Assembly (NCBI GenBank): GCA_051001995.1
Contig: JBPCMT010000039.1
Span: forward strand, 1-19,629
DNA length: 19,629 nt
From: CAWEHQ01 sp051001995
GTDB lineage: Bacteria > Actinomycetota > Thermoleophilia > Solirubrobacterales > Thermoleophilaceae
Direction: 5' to 3'
Notes under the pieces: generated by a model
What the model saw: the letters and a program-made list of their open reading frames with translations, nothing else
The model's database searches: none
Told to the model about the DNA's origin: nothing
Made by a program: the position numbers and the translations under genes
In this document: piece after piece, positions 7,248-16,214 of the stretch
Numbering within the stretch: the first letter of the stretch is position 1
Layout of the letters: each line of letters opens with the position of its first letter

Positions 7248-7616
7248 TCAGTCGGACGACGACGTCTTCGAGCTCGACCCCGAGGACTCGGCCTTGCCGC
7301 CCTTCGAGCCGCCTTCGCCCTTCGAGCCGCCTTCGCCCTTCGAGCCGCCCTCGCCCTTCGAGCCGCCCTCGCCCTTCGAGCCTGACTCGCCGGCATCCGA
7401 CCCGTTCCTCTTCGCATCGGAGTCGGCCGACTCCCGCCCCTTGCGCGCGTAGTCGGTCGTGTAGAAGCCGGAGCCCTTGAAGTGGATGGCGACCGGGTGC
7501 ATCACGCGCTGAACCTTGCCGTCGCAGCTGGTGCAGACCGTCATGGGTTCGTCTGCCATCCGCTGGAGGATCTCGAAGCTGTGTCCCCTCTCGCAGCGGT
7601 ACTCGTAGATCGGCAT
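7248..7616 (-). CDS. FmdB-family zinc-ribbon protein with Ser/Gly/Lys/Glu repeat tail
   Basis: Small putative regulatory protein of the FmdB (CxxC_CxxC_SSSS) family, whose exact function is not established. The N-terminus is typical: MPIYEYRCERGHSFE with Cys8 and His12, then CTSC at Cys28 and Cys31, forming a zinc ribbon, and HFKGSGFYTTDYARKG. The remaining half of the 122 residues is a low-complexity hydrophilic tail built on a GSKGEG hexapeptide, ending in a serine-rich stretch. The ATG at 7616 begins the invariant MPIYEY. It is convergent with the LCP gene. Confidence 0.93.
   Translation of the reverse strand: MPIYEYRCERGHSFEILQRMADEPMTVCTSCDGKVQRVMHPVAIHFKGSGFYTTDYARKGRESADSDAKRNGSDAGESGSKGEGGSKGEGGSKGEGGSKGEGGSKGGKAESSGSSSKTSSSD
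7303..7382. repeat. 18-bp tandem repeat inside the FmdB-type gene
   Basis: Four full 18-base units (7303-7374) starting TTCGAGCCGCC, two with TTCGCCC and two with CTCGCCC endings, plus a partial fifth unit. In the gene's frame each encodes GSKGEG, so copy-number change would keep the frame. Near-identity of the units suggests recent slippage. Confidence 0.9.
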
Positions 7617-7625
7617 GGCAGTCCA

Positions 7626-7631
7626 AGTATA
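7626..7631 (-). promoter_or_regulatory. Putative -10 box (TATACT) of the FmdB-type gene
   Basis: TATACT on the minus strand ends nine bases before the ATG at 7616. It is close to the ideal actinobacterial -10 and leaves at most a two- or three-base leader. No -35 hexamer at the expected distance is evident. Confidence 0.55.
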
Positions 7632-7694
7632 GGAGTGCCAAGCGGCGTCGCCGGGAGCTCCAGGATGGAAGCGAGGACGGTCTTGCGACGGTGC

Positions 7695-7832
7695 TCAGCC
7701 GGCGCGCGGCGGGCGCGGCGCGCGGAGGTCGTCGAGCAGCGACACCCGGGTCGAGTGCCAGACCAGCCAGGCCGCCACGTGCTTCGGCGCCTGGGCCGCG
7801 CGCCTGGGTGCTCTGAGTGCTGCCGTGATCAT
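7695..7832 (-). CDS. Candidate small protein, 45 residues, unrecognised
   Basis: An ATG at 7832 opens 45 codons ending in TGA at 7695-7697. The middle, around APKHVAAWLVWHSTRVSLL, uses G/C-ending codons like neighbouring genes and reads as a short amphipathic or hydrophobic helix with charged ends. Against it: no Shine-Dalgarno sequence, no -10 at the leaderless distance, and a first third with weaker codon bias. I recognise no family; it may be only a chance frame in GC-rich spacer. Confidence 0.25.
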   Translation of the reverse strand: MITAALRAPRRAAQAPKHVAAWLVWHSTRVSLLDDLRAPRPPRAG

Positions 7833-7847
7833 GGGAGCCGGGGAATC

Positions 7848-7892
7848 AATAGCGGATCGTCAGGACGGGTACGCGGGCGGATTACCGCTATT
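7848..7892. promoter_or_regulatory. 8-bp inverted repeat upstream of glyS
   Basis: AATAGCGG and CCGCTATT, separated by 29 bases and about 50 bases before the glyS start. The arms are AT-richer than surroundings. They could be an operator pair or a structured RNA from an upstream start; nothing here identifies a binding protein. Confidence 0.3.
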
Positions 7893-7932
7893 TGCGGGCC
7901 TGCGAACGCCGAATTTCGCCGGATCGGTGATC

Positions 7933-7938
7933 TAGGGT
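7933..7938 (+). promoter_or_regulatory. Putative -10 box (TAGGGT) for leaderless glyS
   Basis: TAGGGT ends seven bases before the GTG at 7946. The GGAGGGG that follows touches the GTG and is too close to act as a normal ribosome binding site, so leaderless initiation is more likely. Confidence 0.55.
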
Positions 7939-7945
7939 TGGAGGG

Positions 7946-9325
7946 GTGAGCGCCACGACCAAGGACGCGGCGACGATGGAGAAGATCGTCGCGCTGAGCA
8001 AGCGGCGCGGCTTCATCTTCCAGTCGTCGGAGATCTACGGGGGCCTGGCCTCCACCTACGACTACGGGCACTACGGCGTGCTGCTGAAGTCGAACGTCAA
8101 GGCCGAGTGGTGGCGCGCGGTCGTCCAGGAGCGCGATGACATGGTCGCCCTCGACGCCGCGATCCTGATGCACCCCACCACCTGGGAGGCGTCCGGGCAT
8201 CTGGAGGGCTTCACCGACCCGCTCGTGCAGTGCCTCGGCGAGTGCAAGCGACGCTGGCGCGAGGATCACCTGCGCGAGGCGGTCGAGGAGGAGGGAGGCG
8301 ACCCGGTCGCGGAGCTGCGCTGTCCGGCGTGCGGCGGCGAGCTGTCCGAGCCGCGGCAGTTCAACCTCATGTTCGAGACCCACATGGGGCCGCTCCAGGA
8401 CGAGGGCTCGCGGATCTTCCTGCGCCCCGAGACGGCGCAGGGAATCTTCGTGAACTTCAAGAACGTCCTGCAATTTGCCCGCAAGCGGCCGCCGTTTGGG
8501 ATCGCGCAGGTGGGAAAGGCCTTCCGCAACGAGATCACGCCCGGAAACTTCATCTTCCGAACGCGCGAGTTCGAGCAGATGGAGATCGAGTTCTTCGTCC
8601 CGCCACCGGAGGCCGGGCAGTGGCACGAGCGGTGGATGACCGATCGCATGGGCTGGTACACCGCCCTGGGCATTCGGCCCGACCACCTGCGCCTGCGCGA
8701 GCATGGTCCGGACGAGCTGTCGCACTACTCGAGCGCGACCTCGGACATCGAGTACGTGTTCCCGATGGGCTGGTCAGAGCTCGAGGGGATCGCCAACCGG
8801 GGCGACTTCGACCTCTCCCAGCACGCGCGCTTCTCCGGCGAGAAGCTCGAGTACGTTGACTCGGCGACCGGCGACCGCTACGTGCCGCACGTGATCGAGC
8901 CCTCCGCCGGCGCCGACCGCGCGGCGCTGGCCTTCCTCGTCGACGGCTACGACGAAGAGCAGGTCGAGGGACGCGAGCGCGTGGTTCTCCGGCTGCACCC
9001 GCGGCTCGCGCCGGTCAAGGTCGCGGTGCTGCCGCTCGTGAACAAGGACGGCCAGCCCGAGCGGGCGCGGGCGATCTACGAGGAGCTGCGGACGCGCATG
9101 CCGGTGGAGTTCGATACCGGCGGGTCGATCGGCAAGCGCTACCGGCGCCAGGACGAGATCGGGACGCCGTGGGGAGTGACGGTGGACCACCAGACGCTCG
9201 AGGACGACAGCGTGACGCTGCGCGACCGGGACACGCTCGAGCAGTCGCGCATCGGGATCGGGCAGCTCGGTGCCGAGCTCGAGCGGCGCCTCGCGGCGGT
9301 GTGGTCTTCGCCGAAGCCTGCCTAG
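7946..9325 (+). CDS. glyS: Glycyl-tRNA synthetase (single-chain, dimeric type)
   Basis: Charges tRNA-Gly. At 459 residues it is the alpha2-type class II enzyme found in actinobacteria, archaea and eukaryotes, not the alpha2beta2 form. It begins with the family's EKIVALSKRRGFIFQSSEIYGG, followed by HPTTWEASGHLEGF near 76-89, and motif 2 around FRNEI (193-197) and FRTREFEQMEIEFF (204-217). Motif 3 is in SIGKRYRRQDEIGTPWG near the C-terminus, ahead of the anticodon-binding tail. Cys96, Cys100, Cys126 and Cys129 could form a zinc site in the insertion. GTG at 7946 is chosen because TAGGGT lies seven bases upstream; an ATG at 7976 (residue 11) is the alternative. The next gene follows after 40 bases. 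Confidence 0.95.
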   Translation: MSATTKDAATMEKIVALSKRRGFIFQSSEIYGGLASTYDYGHYGVLLKSNVKAEWWRAVVQERDDMVALDAAILMHPTTWEASGHLEGFTDPLVQCLGECKRRWREDHLREAVEEEGGDPVAELRCPACGGELSEPRQFNLMFETHMGPLQDEGSRIFLRPETAQGIFVNFKNVLQFARKRPPFGIAQVGKAFRNEITPGNFIFRTREFEQMEIEFFVPPPEAGQWHERWMTDRMGWYTALGIRPDHLRLREHGPDELSHYSSATSDIEYVFPMGWSELEGIANRGDFDLSQHARFSGEKLEYVDSATGDRYVPHVIEPSAGADRAALAFLVDGYDEEQVEGRERVVLRLHPRLAPVKVAVLPLVNKDGQPERARAIYEELRTRMPVEFDTGGSIGKRYRRQDEIGTPWGVTVDHQTLEDDSVTLRDRDTLEQSRIGIGQLGAELERRLAAVWSSPKPA

Positions 9326-9351
9326 AACCGCCTCCCGTCCACCCCGCGCCG

Positions 9352-9357
9352 TACCTT
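9352..9357 (+). promoter_or_regulatory. Putative -10 box (TACCTT) for the alpha/beta hydrolase
   Basis: TACCTT ends eight bases before the GTG at 9366, in the 40-base gap after glyS. It suggests the hydrolase has its own leaderless promoter in addition to any read-through from glyS. Confidence 0.45.
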
Positions 9358-9365
9358 TGGCGCCG

Positions 9366-10220
9366 GTGCAGCCGCTCGTTGAGCACGGGCCCACGTTCGG
9401 CGGAGTCGACACCCGCGCGCTGGAGCTCGAGGGGCACGGTCCGCCGCTGCTGCTGCTCCACGGCTGGGCCGACAGCGCCGACACCTGGCGCCTAGCGCTC
9501 GACCGGCTTGCCCGCCGCGGCCGGCGCGCCCTCGCCGTGGATCTGCCCGGCTTCGGTGACGCCGCGGCGCTCGGCCCCGGTCCGATCCTCCCGCAGCTCG
9601 ACGGCTTCTCGCGCGCGGCCGTCGAGTACCTGGCGCCGGAGGGCGGCGCGGTGGTCTGCGGCAACTCGCTCGGGGGGTGCGTCGCCCTGCGGCTGGCCGA
9701 GCATCGAGACCTCGGCCTCGCCGGGGTGGTGCCGGTGGCCCCGGCCGGCCTCGACATGGCCCGCTGGTTCGCGCTCGTCGAGCGCGACGTCGTCCTGCGC
9801 GCACTCCTGGCCGCGCCGGTGCCGCTGCCGAGCTTTGCGGTGCGCCTAACGGTCGGCGAGGTCTACCGGCGGCTCGCGTTCGCTCGCCCCGGCGGTGTCG
9901 ATCCGCGCGTGGTGGCGACCTTCGCCCGGCACCTCGGCGATCGTGGCTCGGTGGCGCGCCGGCTGGCGCTCGGGCGGCGCCTGCTGCCCGAGCTGCGCTG
10001 GCCGTTTCGCTCCGAGCGGATCACATGTGGGGTCCTGCTCGTGTGGGGCGCACGCGACCTGATGGTTTTCCAGACCGGCGCTCAGCGGATCGTCGACGCC
10101 GTGGAGGACGCTCGACTCGTGGTGATCGACGACTGCGGCCACTGTCCGCAGATCGAGGCGACCGAGCGGCTCTGTGGCCTCCTCCTAGACTTCCCGGAGC
10201 CGCTCGCGTCGGCCGCCTGA
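9366..10220 (+). CDS. Alpha/beta-fold hydrolase
   Basis: Probable serine hydrolase of unknown substrate. From GTG at 9366 the protein has 284 residues and a complete catalytic apparatus: LLLHGWADSADTW (oxyanion region, about 29-41), nucleophile Ser101 in GNSLGG, acid Asp231 in WGARDLMV, and base His259 in DDCGHCPQIE. A lid region around 120-210 is rich in Arg and Leu. The frame is open for another 32 codons upstream, but those overlap glyS and look non-coding; the domain starts cleanly at the GTG. No signal peptide or membrane segment is seen, so it is likely cytoplasmic. Esterase, haloperoxidase-like and epoxide-hydrolase-like functions cannot be told apart from sequence alone. Confidence 0.9.
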   Translation: MQPLVEHGPTFGGVDTRALELEGHGPPLLLLHGWADSADTWRLALDRLARRGRRALAVDLPGFGDAAALGPGPILPQLDGFSRAAVEYLAPEGGAVVCGNSLGGCVALRLAEHRDLGLAGVVPVAPAGLDMARWFALVERDVVLRALLAAPVPLPSFAVRLTVGEVYRRLAFARPGGVDPRVVATFARHLGDRGSVARRLALGRRLLPELRWPFRSERITCGVLLVWGARDLMVFQTGAQRIVDAVEDARLVVIDDCGHCPQIEATERLCGLLLDFPEPLASAA

Positions 10221-10260
10221 CGCCCGCGCGCCACGAGCCCGGCCGCGGCGGTGCCCGCGC

Positions 10261-10683
10261 TCAGCGAGCGAGGCGCTCGAGCTCGACGAAGATCGCCGCG
10301 TCCGAGTCGGCGTAGCGTTCCTCGCGCCAGCGCCAGCGTGCGCCGTCGAGCATCTCGGTGCGCCCGTCGGCGAGATGGTCCTGCACGCGCTCGACGCTCA
10401 GCTCGACGCCGACCACGCTCGGCGCCGCCCGGAGCTCCTCGCCGACGGCCGCGGTACCGTGGGCGGTGAACGCCAGGCCGCGCCCCATCAGGCAAACGGC
10501 GGCTTGGGGCTCAATGCGCAGGCGCTCGAGAGCGTCGCGGCGACTGCCCAACGCCAGCAGGATGCGCCGGTCGCCCGCCCTCACGGCAGTCGAGACCGGG
10601 ATCGCGTGAGGACCAGCCATGCACAGCACGGCCGGGGTGCCGCGCTCCCAGTGGGGCAGCGCTCCGGGCGGGTACCGGTTCAC
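10261..10683 (-). CDS. Pyridoxamine 5'-phosphate oxidase-like split-barrel flavin protein
   Basis: 140-residue protein with the split beta-barrel pattern of the PNPOx/F420- or FMN-binding family: IPVSTAVRAGDRRILLALG, then DALERLRIEPQAAVCLMG and FTAHGTAAV, ending in a conserved-looking Trp/Arg-rich stretch. Such proteins bind FMN, F420 or heme as homodimers and reduce small molecules. Which cofactor is used cannot be read here. GTG at 10683 forms a four-base GTGA overlap with the end of the TetR gene upstream, so the two are co-translated, and the regulator probably controls this enzyme. The gene is convergent with the alpha/beta hydrolase, 40 bases apart. Confidence 0.8.
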   Translation of the reverse strand: MNRYPPGALPHWERGTPAVLCMAGPHAIPVSTAVRAGDRRILLALGSRRDALERLRIEPQAAVCLMGRGLAFTAHGTAAVGEELRAAPSVVGVELSVERVQDHLADGRTEMLDGARWRWREERYADSDAAIFVELERLAR

Positions 10684-11309
10684 GCCTCGTCGCGCAGGAG
10701 GAAACGCGCCGTGGCGATGCCGGCGGCGAAAGCGCCGGAGCTGTCCCAGCCGGGGTCGGATAAGAGCTGCAGCGCGATCCCGTCACCGAGCGCCAGGAGG
10801 ATCGAGGCCACCGCATCGGGCTCACCGCGGAGTGCCACCACACCCTCGTCGCGCTTCCGCCTGAGGACGTCCGCGATCGCCTCGCGCACGCGGCGGTAGA
10901 GGTCGGCCATCGCCTGACCCAGCTCGGCGTTGTGGCGCGAGGCGGTGAAGAGCTCGAAGATCAGCGCGAACGTCGCGGGGTCGCGCTGGACGAAGTCCTC
11001 GAGCGCCTCGACCAGCACCTCCACGATCGCATCTCCGGAGCGGGCACCCGAGAGGCTCTCCTCGAGCCGGCTCATCCGGACGTCGCAGTCGTGCCCGACC
11101 ACCTCGACGAGCAGCCGCTCCTTCGAGCCGAAGTAGTAGTGCAGGAGGCCGCGCGACACCCCCGCTTCGCGGGCGACCTGGTCGAAGGTGGAGCCGGCCG
11201 CACCGCGCGCGGCGACGCTGACCCGCATCGCCTCGATGATCCGCTTGGCCTTCTCGCCGCCCGCCTTGCCGCGGGCGCCGGCCGGCCGGATACTGGTCGA
11301 GGCCGCCAT
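10680..11309 (-). CDS. TetR-family transcriptional regulator
   Basis: 209-residue DNA-binding regulator. The N-terminal helix-turn-helix is typical: TFDQVAREAGVSRGLLHYYF followed by GSKERLL, at about residues 41-67. The C-terminal two-thirds is the all-helical ligand-binding and dimerisation domain, with long alanine/leucine-rich helices. ATG at 11309 has TAGAGT nine bases upstream. A perfect 12-bp palindrome sits directly upstream of that box, a good position for autorepression. It is the first gene of a two-gene operon with the split-barrel flavin protein. The ligand is unknown. Confidence 0.93.
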   Translation of the reverse strand: MAASTSIRPAGARGKAGGEKAKRIIEAMRVSVAARGAAGSTFDQVAREAGVSRGLLHYYFGSKERLLVEVVGHDCDVRMSRLEESLSGARSGDAIVEVLVEALEDFVQRDPATFALIFELFTASRHNAELGQAMADLYRRVREAIADVLRRKRDEGVVALRGEPDAVASILLALGDGIALQLLSDPGWDSSGAFAAGIATARFLLRDEA

Positions 11310-11318
11310 CCCGGGGGC

Positions 11319-11324
11319 ACTCTA
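11319..11324 (-). promoter_or_regulatory. Putative -10 box (TAGAGT) of the tetR gene
   Basis: TAGAGT on the minus strand, nine bases from the ATG at 11309. The same hexamer at the same distance precedes the MBL-fold gene at 15808. Confidence 0.5.
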
Positions 11325-11326
11325 GC

Positions 11327-11338
11327 CTGGCCGGCCAG
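11327..11338. promoter_or_regulatory. Candidate TetR operator palindrome
   Basis: CTGGCCGGCCAG is a perfect 12-bp palindrome two bases upstream of the tetR -10 box, within the presumed -35/-10 spacer. Binding there would block RNA polymerase. In GC-rich DNA such palindromes also arise by chance, so this rests on position. Confidence 0.4.
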
Positions 11339-11387
11339 CCAGCTCGGCCGGCGCGACGACCCCCCCACGGGGGTGATCCCGCAAAAG

Positions 11388-11415
11388 GAAGAGGCGCCCC
11401 GCGGGACGCCTCTTC
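11388..11415 (-). terminator. Intrinsic terminator of the small membrane-protein gene
   Basis: Perfect 9-bp arms GAAGAGGCG (11388-11396) and CGCCTCTTC (11407-11415), with an inner CCC/GGG pairing. On the minus strand the hairpin is followed by CCTTTTGC, a short U tract. It lies 23 bases after the stop at 11439. A second C5/G5 hairpin is at 11359-11374. Confidence 0.6.
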
Positions 11416-11438
11416 AAGGCCGGTGCGAGGCGGCCCGT

Positions 11439-11909
11439 CTAGGTCGTGCCCGCGGTCTGCGCCGGCTCGGTGGGAGCGGGCGGAACGGTCGTCGAGGTGT
11501 ACTCGAATTCCTCCTCGGCGCCGAACAGCGTGTCGAGGAGCTTGTTGCGCGCCCCTTCGCTCATCAGCACCGCCGCGACGCCGCCGGCGAGCAGCACTAG
11601 CAGCAGCCCTCCGCGGCGGCGTCGCGAGCGCTTGCGCTTGGTGCCGCGCAGCCCGTCCGCTGCCTGCCGAAGCGACGACGCGGCGTCCTTCAGCTCGCTG
11701 CGAGTCTTGCGGTCGTCGAGCAGGGCCTTCGCCGGGCCCTTGCCGTCGATGCGGCCGTAGGCGGTTCGCGCCGACTCGTACGCGTCGCGCAGGTTCTCGC
11801 GGAGGTCCTCGTCCTCGACCAACCGCTGCACGTAATCGTTCGAGCGTGCGGCCTTGCCCGCCGCCACCGCGCCGGCCCCGGCCCTTGCGGCTTTCCTCTT
11901 CGCTGCCAT
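11439..11909 (-). CDS. Small single-pass membrane protein, uncharacterised
   Basis: 156 residues, not recognised as a named family; the architecture resembles YtxH-like or other actinobacterial envelope-associated small proteins. A basic Lys/Arg/Ala-rich start (1-22) precedes a charged helical region (about 24-90, DYVQRLVEDEDLRENL and similar). A KRKRSRRRR cluster at 91-99 sits just before one membrane helix, GLLLVLLAGGVAAVLM at 101-116. The tail is short and acidic, then Thr/Pro-rich. The Arg cluster predicts an N-terminus inside and a C-terminus outside. ATG at 11909 is set by GAGGAGAG just upstream, with TATGCT at 11943-11948 as a likely -10, so this gene has a normal leader of roughly 27 bases. 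It is monocistronic, with a terminator after it. Confidence 0.8.
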   Translation of the reverse strand: MAAKRKAARAGAGAVAAGKAARSNDYVQRLVEDEDLRENLRDAYESARTAYGRIDGKGPAKALLDDRKTRSELKDAASSLRQAADGLRGTKRKRSRRRRGGLLLVLLAGGVAAVLMSEGARNKLLDTLFGAEEEFEYTSTTVPPAPTEPAQTAGTT

Positions 11910-11942
11910 AACTCTCCTCGCGGTCCGCTTACGGGTGCCGCG

Positions 11943-11948
11943 AGCATA
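11943..11948 (-). promoter_or_regulatory. Putative -10 box (TATGCT) of the small membrane-protein gene
   Basis: TATGCT on the minus strand, 33 bases before the ATG at 11909, leaving a leader of about 27 bases that contains GAGGAGAG (11912-11919). It contrasts with the leaderless spacing of most neighbours. Confidence 0.45.
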
Positions 11949-12000
11949 CCCGGATGCAGCAAGATCTAACGGCGAGCGATGGCCGCGACCAGCGCCGTGC

Positions 12001-14444
<2,444 letters not shown>

Positions 14445-14448
<4 letters not shown>

Positions 14449-14957
14449 CTACGCGGCCGGGGTGCGCCCGTCTCGTCGCGAGGGCCGGCGAGCAGCTCCC
14501 GCTCTCGCGCCTGTTCCTGCGCGGACTCGATCGGCACCCGCTGCGCCTCGTCCTCCGGGGTCGCGAGCGGAATCTCCACCGCGAGGATGCCGTCCTCGTA
14601 GGTCGCCCGCGCTCGCTCGGCCACCACATCGGCGCCGAGCTCCACGACCCGCCGGAACCGGCCGTGCTCGATCTCGATCTGCTGGTAGAGGCGCCCCGCG
14701 GATTCGGCCGCCCGCCGCTCGCCGGCGATCACGAGCTGGCGGCCGCGGATCTCCAAGCCCACGCCGTCGATGTCCACGCCCGCGAGCTCGGCCCTGACGA
14801 TCGCGCGCGGCGGCTCGCCGTCGTAGTAGACGTCCACGGCCGGCGAGAAGCCGCGGCGGGGGCCGAACCCGGTCCGCTCGAAGACGTCGCCGAAGAGCTC
14901 GTCGATCTCCCTGCGCATCCGCTCGAAGTTCGCGAAGAGGTCGCGCTCGCGGGCCAC
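14445..14957 (-). CDS. Small heat-shock protein, Hsp20/alpha-crystallin family
   Basis: ATP-independent holdase that binds unfolding proteins. From GTG at 14957 it has 170 residues: an N-terminal arm with MRREIDELFGDVFER (about 14-28), an alpha-crystallin domain from about residue 40 (AVDVYYDGEPPRAIVRAELAG) to the GIL signature in YEDGILAVEIPLA (120-132), and a Glu/Gln/Arg-rich C-terminal extension. A longer frame to 15017 exists, but TACGCT lies seven bases before this GTG and the upstream 20 residues look non-coding. A four-base overlap joins it to lon, so the pair forms a protein quality-control operon. The C-terminal extension lacks an obvious IxI oligomerisation motif. Confidence 0.92.
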
Positions 14958-14964
14958 GGCTCGT

Positions 14965-14970
14965 AGCGTA
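14965..14970 (-). promoter_or_regulatory. Putative -10 box (TACGCT) of the hsp20-lon operon
   Basis: TACGCT on the minus strand, seven bases before GTG 14957, in the 56-base gap after the MBL-fold gene. No recognisable heat-shock operator accompanies it. Confidence 0.5.
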
Positions 14971-15013
14971 GCCAGCGGGCGAGGGCCTACGCCGCCCGCG
15001 CGCGCCTCGCAGC

Positions 15014-15808
15014 TCAAACGCGGTAGACGTCCCCCTCGCTGGCGAGGTGCACGGGCCCGCCGAAGCCCGCGGCGGCCTCATCGCGCGCCCACAGCGAGTC
15101 GAGCTCGTCCGAGATGTGGGTGATCAAGAGGCGCCGTGCCCCCGCCGCGCGCGCGTGCTCGCCGGCCTCGCGCGGCGTGAGGTGGCCGCGGATGCCGGTC
15201 CGCTCCGGACGCGGGAGGGTGGCCTCGGCGAGCAGCAGCTCGGCGCCGTCGGCGAAGTCGACGAGGTTGTCGGTCGGCCCGCAGTCGCCGCCGAAGACAA
15301 GCCGCCCGTCCCCGTTCGAGGACACGACGCGGATCGCGAACGTCTCACGGAAGTGCGGCACGACCCGGAACGCGAACGAGAGCGAGCCGACGACGGGCTC
15401 CGACTCCTCCGCGTACTCCTCGATCGCGAACGCGCCCTCGATGAGATCCTCGGCGCCCCACGCACCGGTCACGCGGCGAAAGGTCTCGGTCGCGCTGGGC
15501 GGGACGATCAGCCGCGGCCGCGCCGGCTCGTCGGTGCCGGGCCAACGGTCCACGGGCACCGGCTGCTGGCGCGGCGCGTAGGTCAGCGCGTACGCGAAGG
15601 GGATCAGGTCGAGGAAGTGGTCGGCGTGGAGGTGGGTGACCACCACCGCGTCGAGGCGCGTGTAGTCGCGAAAGCGCCGCAGCTTCGAGAAGACGCCGTT
15701 CCCGCAGTCGACGAGCACCGACACGTCGCCGTCCTCGAGGAGGTAGCCCGAGCAGGCACCGCCGGCGTCCTGCCACGACGGCGACTTGCCGAGAACCGTG
15801 AGGCGCAT
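15014..15808 (-). CDS. MBL-fold metallo-hydrolase (RNase Z-like)
   Basis: 264-residue metallo-beta-lactamase-fold enzyme. The zinc site is complete: THLHADH at 58-64, a histidine in VPHFRETF, an aspartate in VFGGDCGPTDN and a histidine in LITHISDE. The arrangement and the absence of extra domains resemble RNase Z/ElaC-type and related phosphodiesterases, but the exoarm insertion typical of true tRNase Z is not evident, so tRNA 3'-processing should not be assumed; a cyclic-nucleotide or other phosphodiesterase role is possible. ATG at 15808 with TAGAGT nine bases upstream. It follows the small cysteine protein by 29 bases and precedes hsp20. Confidence 0.88.
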   Translation of the reverse strand: MRLTVLGKSPSWQDAGGACSGYLLEDGDVSVLVDCGNGVFSKLRRFRDYTRLDAVVVTHLHADHFLDLIPFAYALTYAPRQQPVPVDRWPGTDEPARPRLIVPPSATETFRRVTGAWGAEDLIEGAFAIEEYAEESEPVVGSLSFAFRVVPHFRETFAIRVVSSNGDGRLVFGGDCGPTDNLVDFADGAELLLAEATLPRPERTGIRGHLTPREAGEHARAAGARRLLITHISDELDSLWARDEAAAGFGGPVHLASEGDVYRV

Positions 15809-15817
15809 GCGAGCGCC

Positions 15818-15823
15818 ACTCTA
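15818..15823 (-). promoter_or_regulatory. Putative -10 box (TAGAGT) of the MBL-fold gene
   Basis: TAGAGT on the minus strand, nine bases before the ATG at 15808, in the short gap after the small cysteine protein gene. Confidence 0.5.
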
Positions 15824-15837
15824 ATCCGCTCCGGCGC

Positions 15838-16035
15838 CTACCGCGGCTGCGGAAAGGCATAGGCGCTGTGCGTTCGCTCGGTGCGGAAGACGAACGCGAG
15901 CTGGCGCTCGGGCGCTAGGCCGCGCTCGGCCGGGCGAAACGTCGGACAGGGTCCGGAGAGGCTCAGCGCGCAGAGCATCTGCTTGTGAAACCAACAGTCC
16001 TCGCACTTCGGCTGCTTCCGTCGTGCCGTCGCCAT
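15838..16035 (-). CDS. Small four-cysteine protein, uncharacterised
   Basis: 65 residues from the ATG at 16035; a GTG at 16074 would add 13. I do not recognise a named family. After a basic start the protein has Cys11, Cys14, Cys22 and Cys30 (CEDCWFHKQMLC, then GPCPTFRP), a CxxC-x7-C-x7-C spacing suited to a zinc or Fe-S site, with His17 as another possible ligand. The C-terminal half is basic and aromatic. The codon pattern matches neighbouring genes. Two purine-rich runs, AGGAGG and GGAGGA, precede the ATG, the second almost touching it, so the exact start is uncertain. It lies just upstream of the MBL-fold gene on the same strand and downstream of msrB across a 195-base spacer. Confidence 0.7.
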   Translation of the reverse strand: MATARRKQPKCEDCWFHKQMLCALSLSGPCPTFRPAERGLAPERQLAFVFRTERTHSAYAFPQPR

Positions 16036-16177
16036 TCCTCCGTCAACCCTCCTCGTCCGTTCCCCTCGAGCCACCTCCGCGGCCCCCTACCCGGGCGGTC
16101 CCGGGCCGAGGGCCACTCTCGTACATCGGGGCCGGGCGCGTCGGCCGGCTTTCCGGAACTCGCGGTTATTCGCTCAT

Positions 16178-16192
16178 CGTGCAAAGTGCACG
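16178..16192. promoter_or_regulatory. Perfect inverted repeat in the msrB / small cysteine protein spacer
   Basis: CGTGCA-AAG-TGCACG, 6-bp arms. On the plus strand CTTTTGG follows, so it resembles a short terminator, but no plus-strand gene leads into it. An operator for the downstream small gene is the other reading. Confidence 0.35.
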
Positions 16193-16214
16193 CTTTTGGT
16201 GCGTCGGCGCGAAG

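Larger units (their letters stand above)
7617..7945. other. 329-base divergent intergenic region between the FmdB-type gene and glyS
   Basis: Holds the -10 boxes of both flanking genes near its two ends, a doubtful 45-codon minus-strand frame (7695-7832), and a perfect 8-base inverted repeat AATAGCGG (7848-7855) / CCGCTATT (7885-7892) in a less GC-rich stretch upstream of glyS. No T-box specifier/antiterminator consensus and no tRNA were recognised. Confidence 0.7.

Noticed and set aside
6056..7480. A 474-codon plus-strand frame overlapping the LCP gene
   Set aside because: Arg/Pro-rich translation with repeats of RPSSR that reflect the FmdB DNA repeat; the LCP frame has the conserved domain.
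7617..7945. A T-box riboswitch upstream of glyS
   Set aside because: No antiterminator consensus (AGGGTGGNACCGCG) or specifier loop could be found, and the -10 position implies almost no leader.
14958..15013. CIRCE or HAIR heat-shock element before hsp20
   Set aside because: Neither consensus is present in the 56-base gap or immediately upstream.
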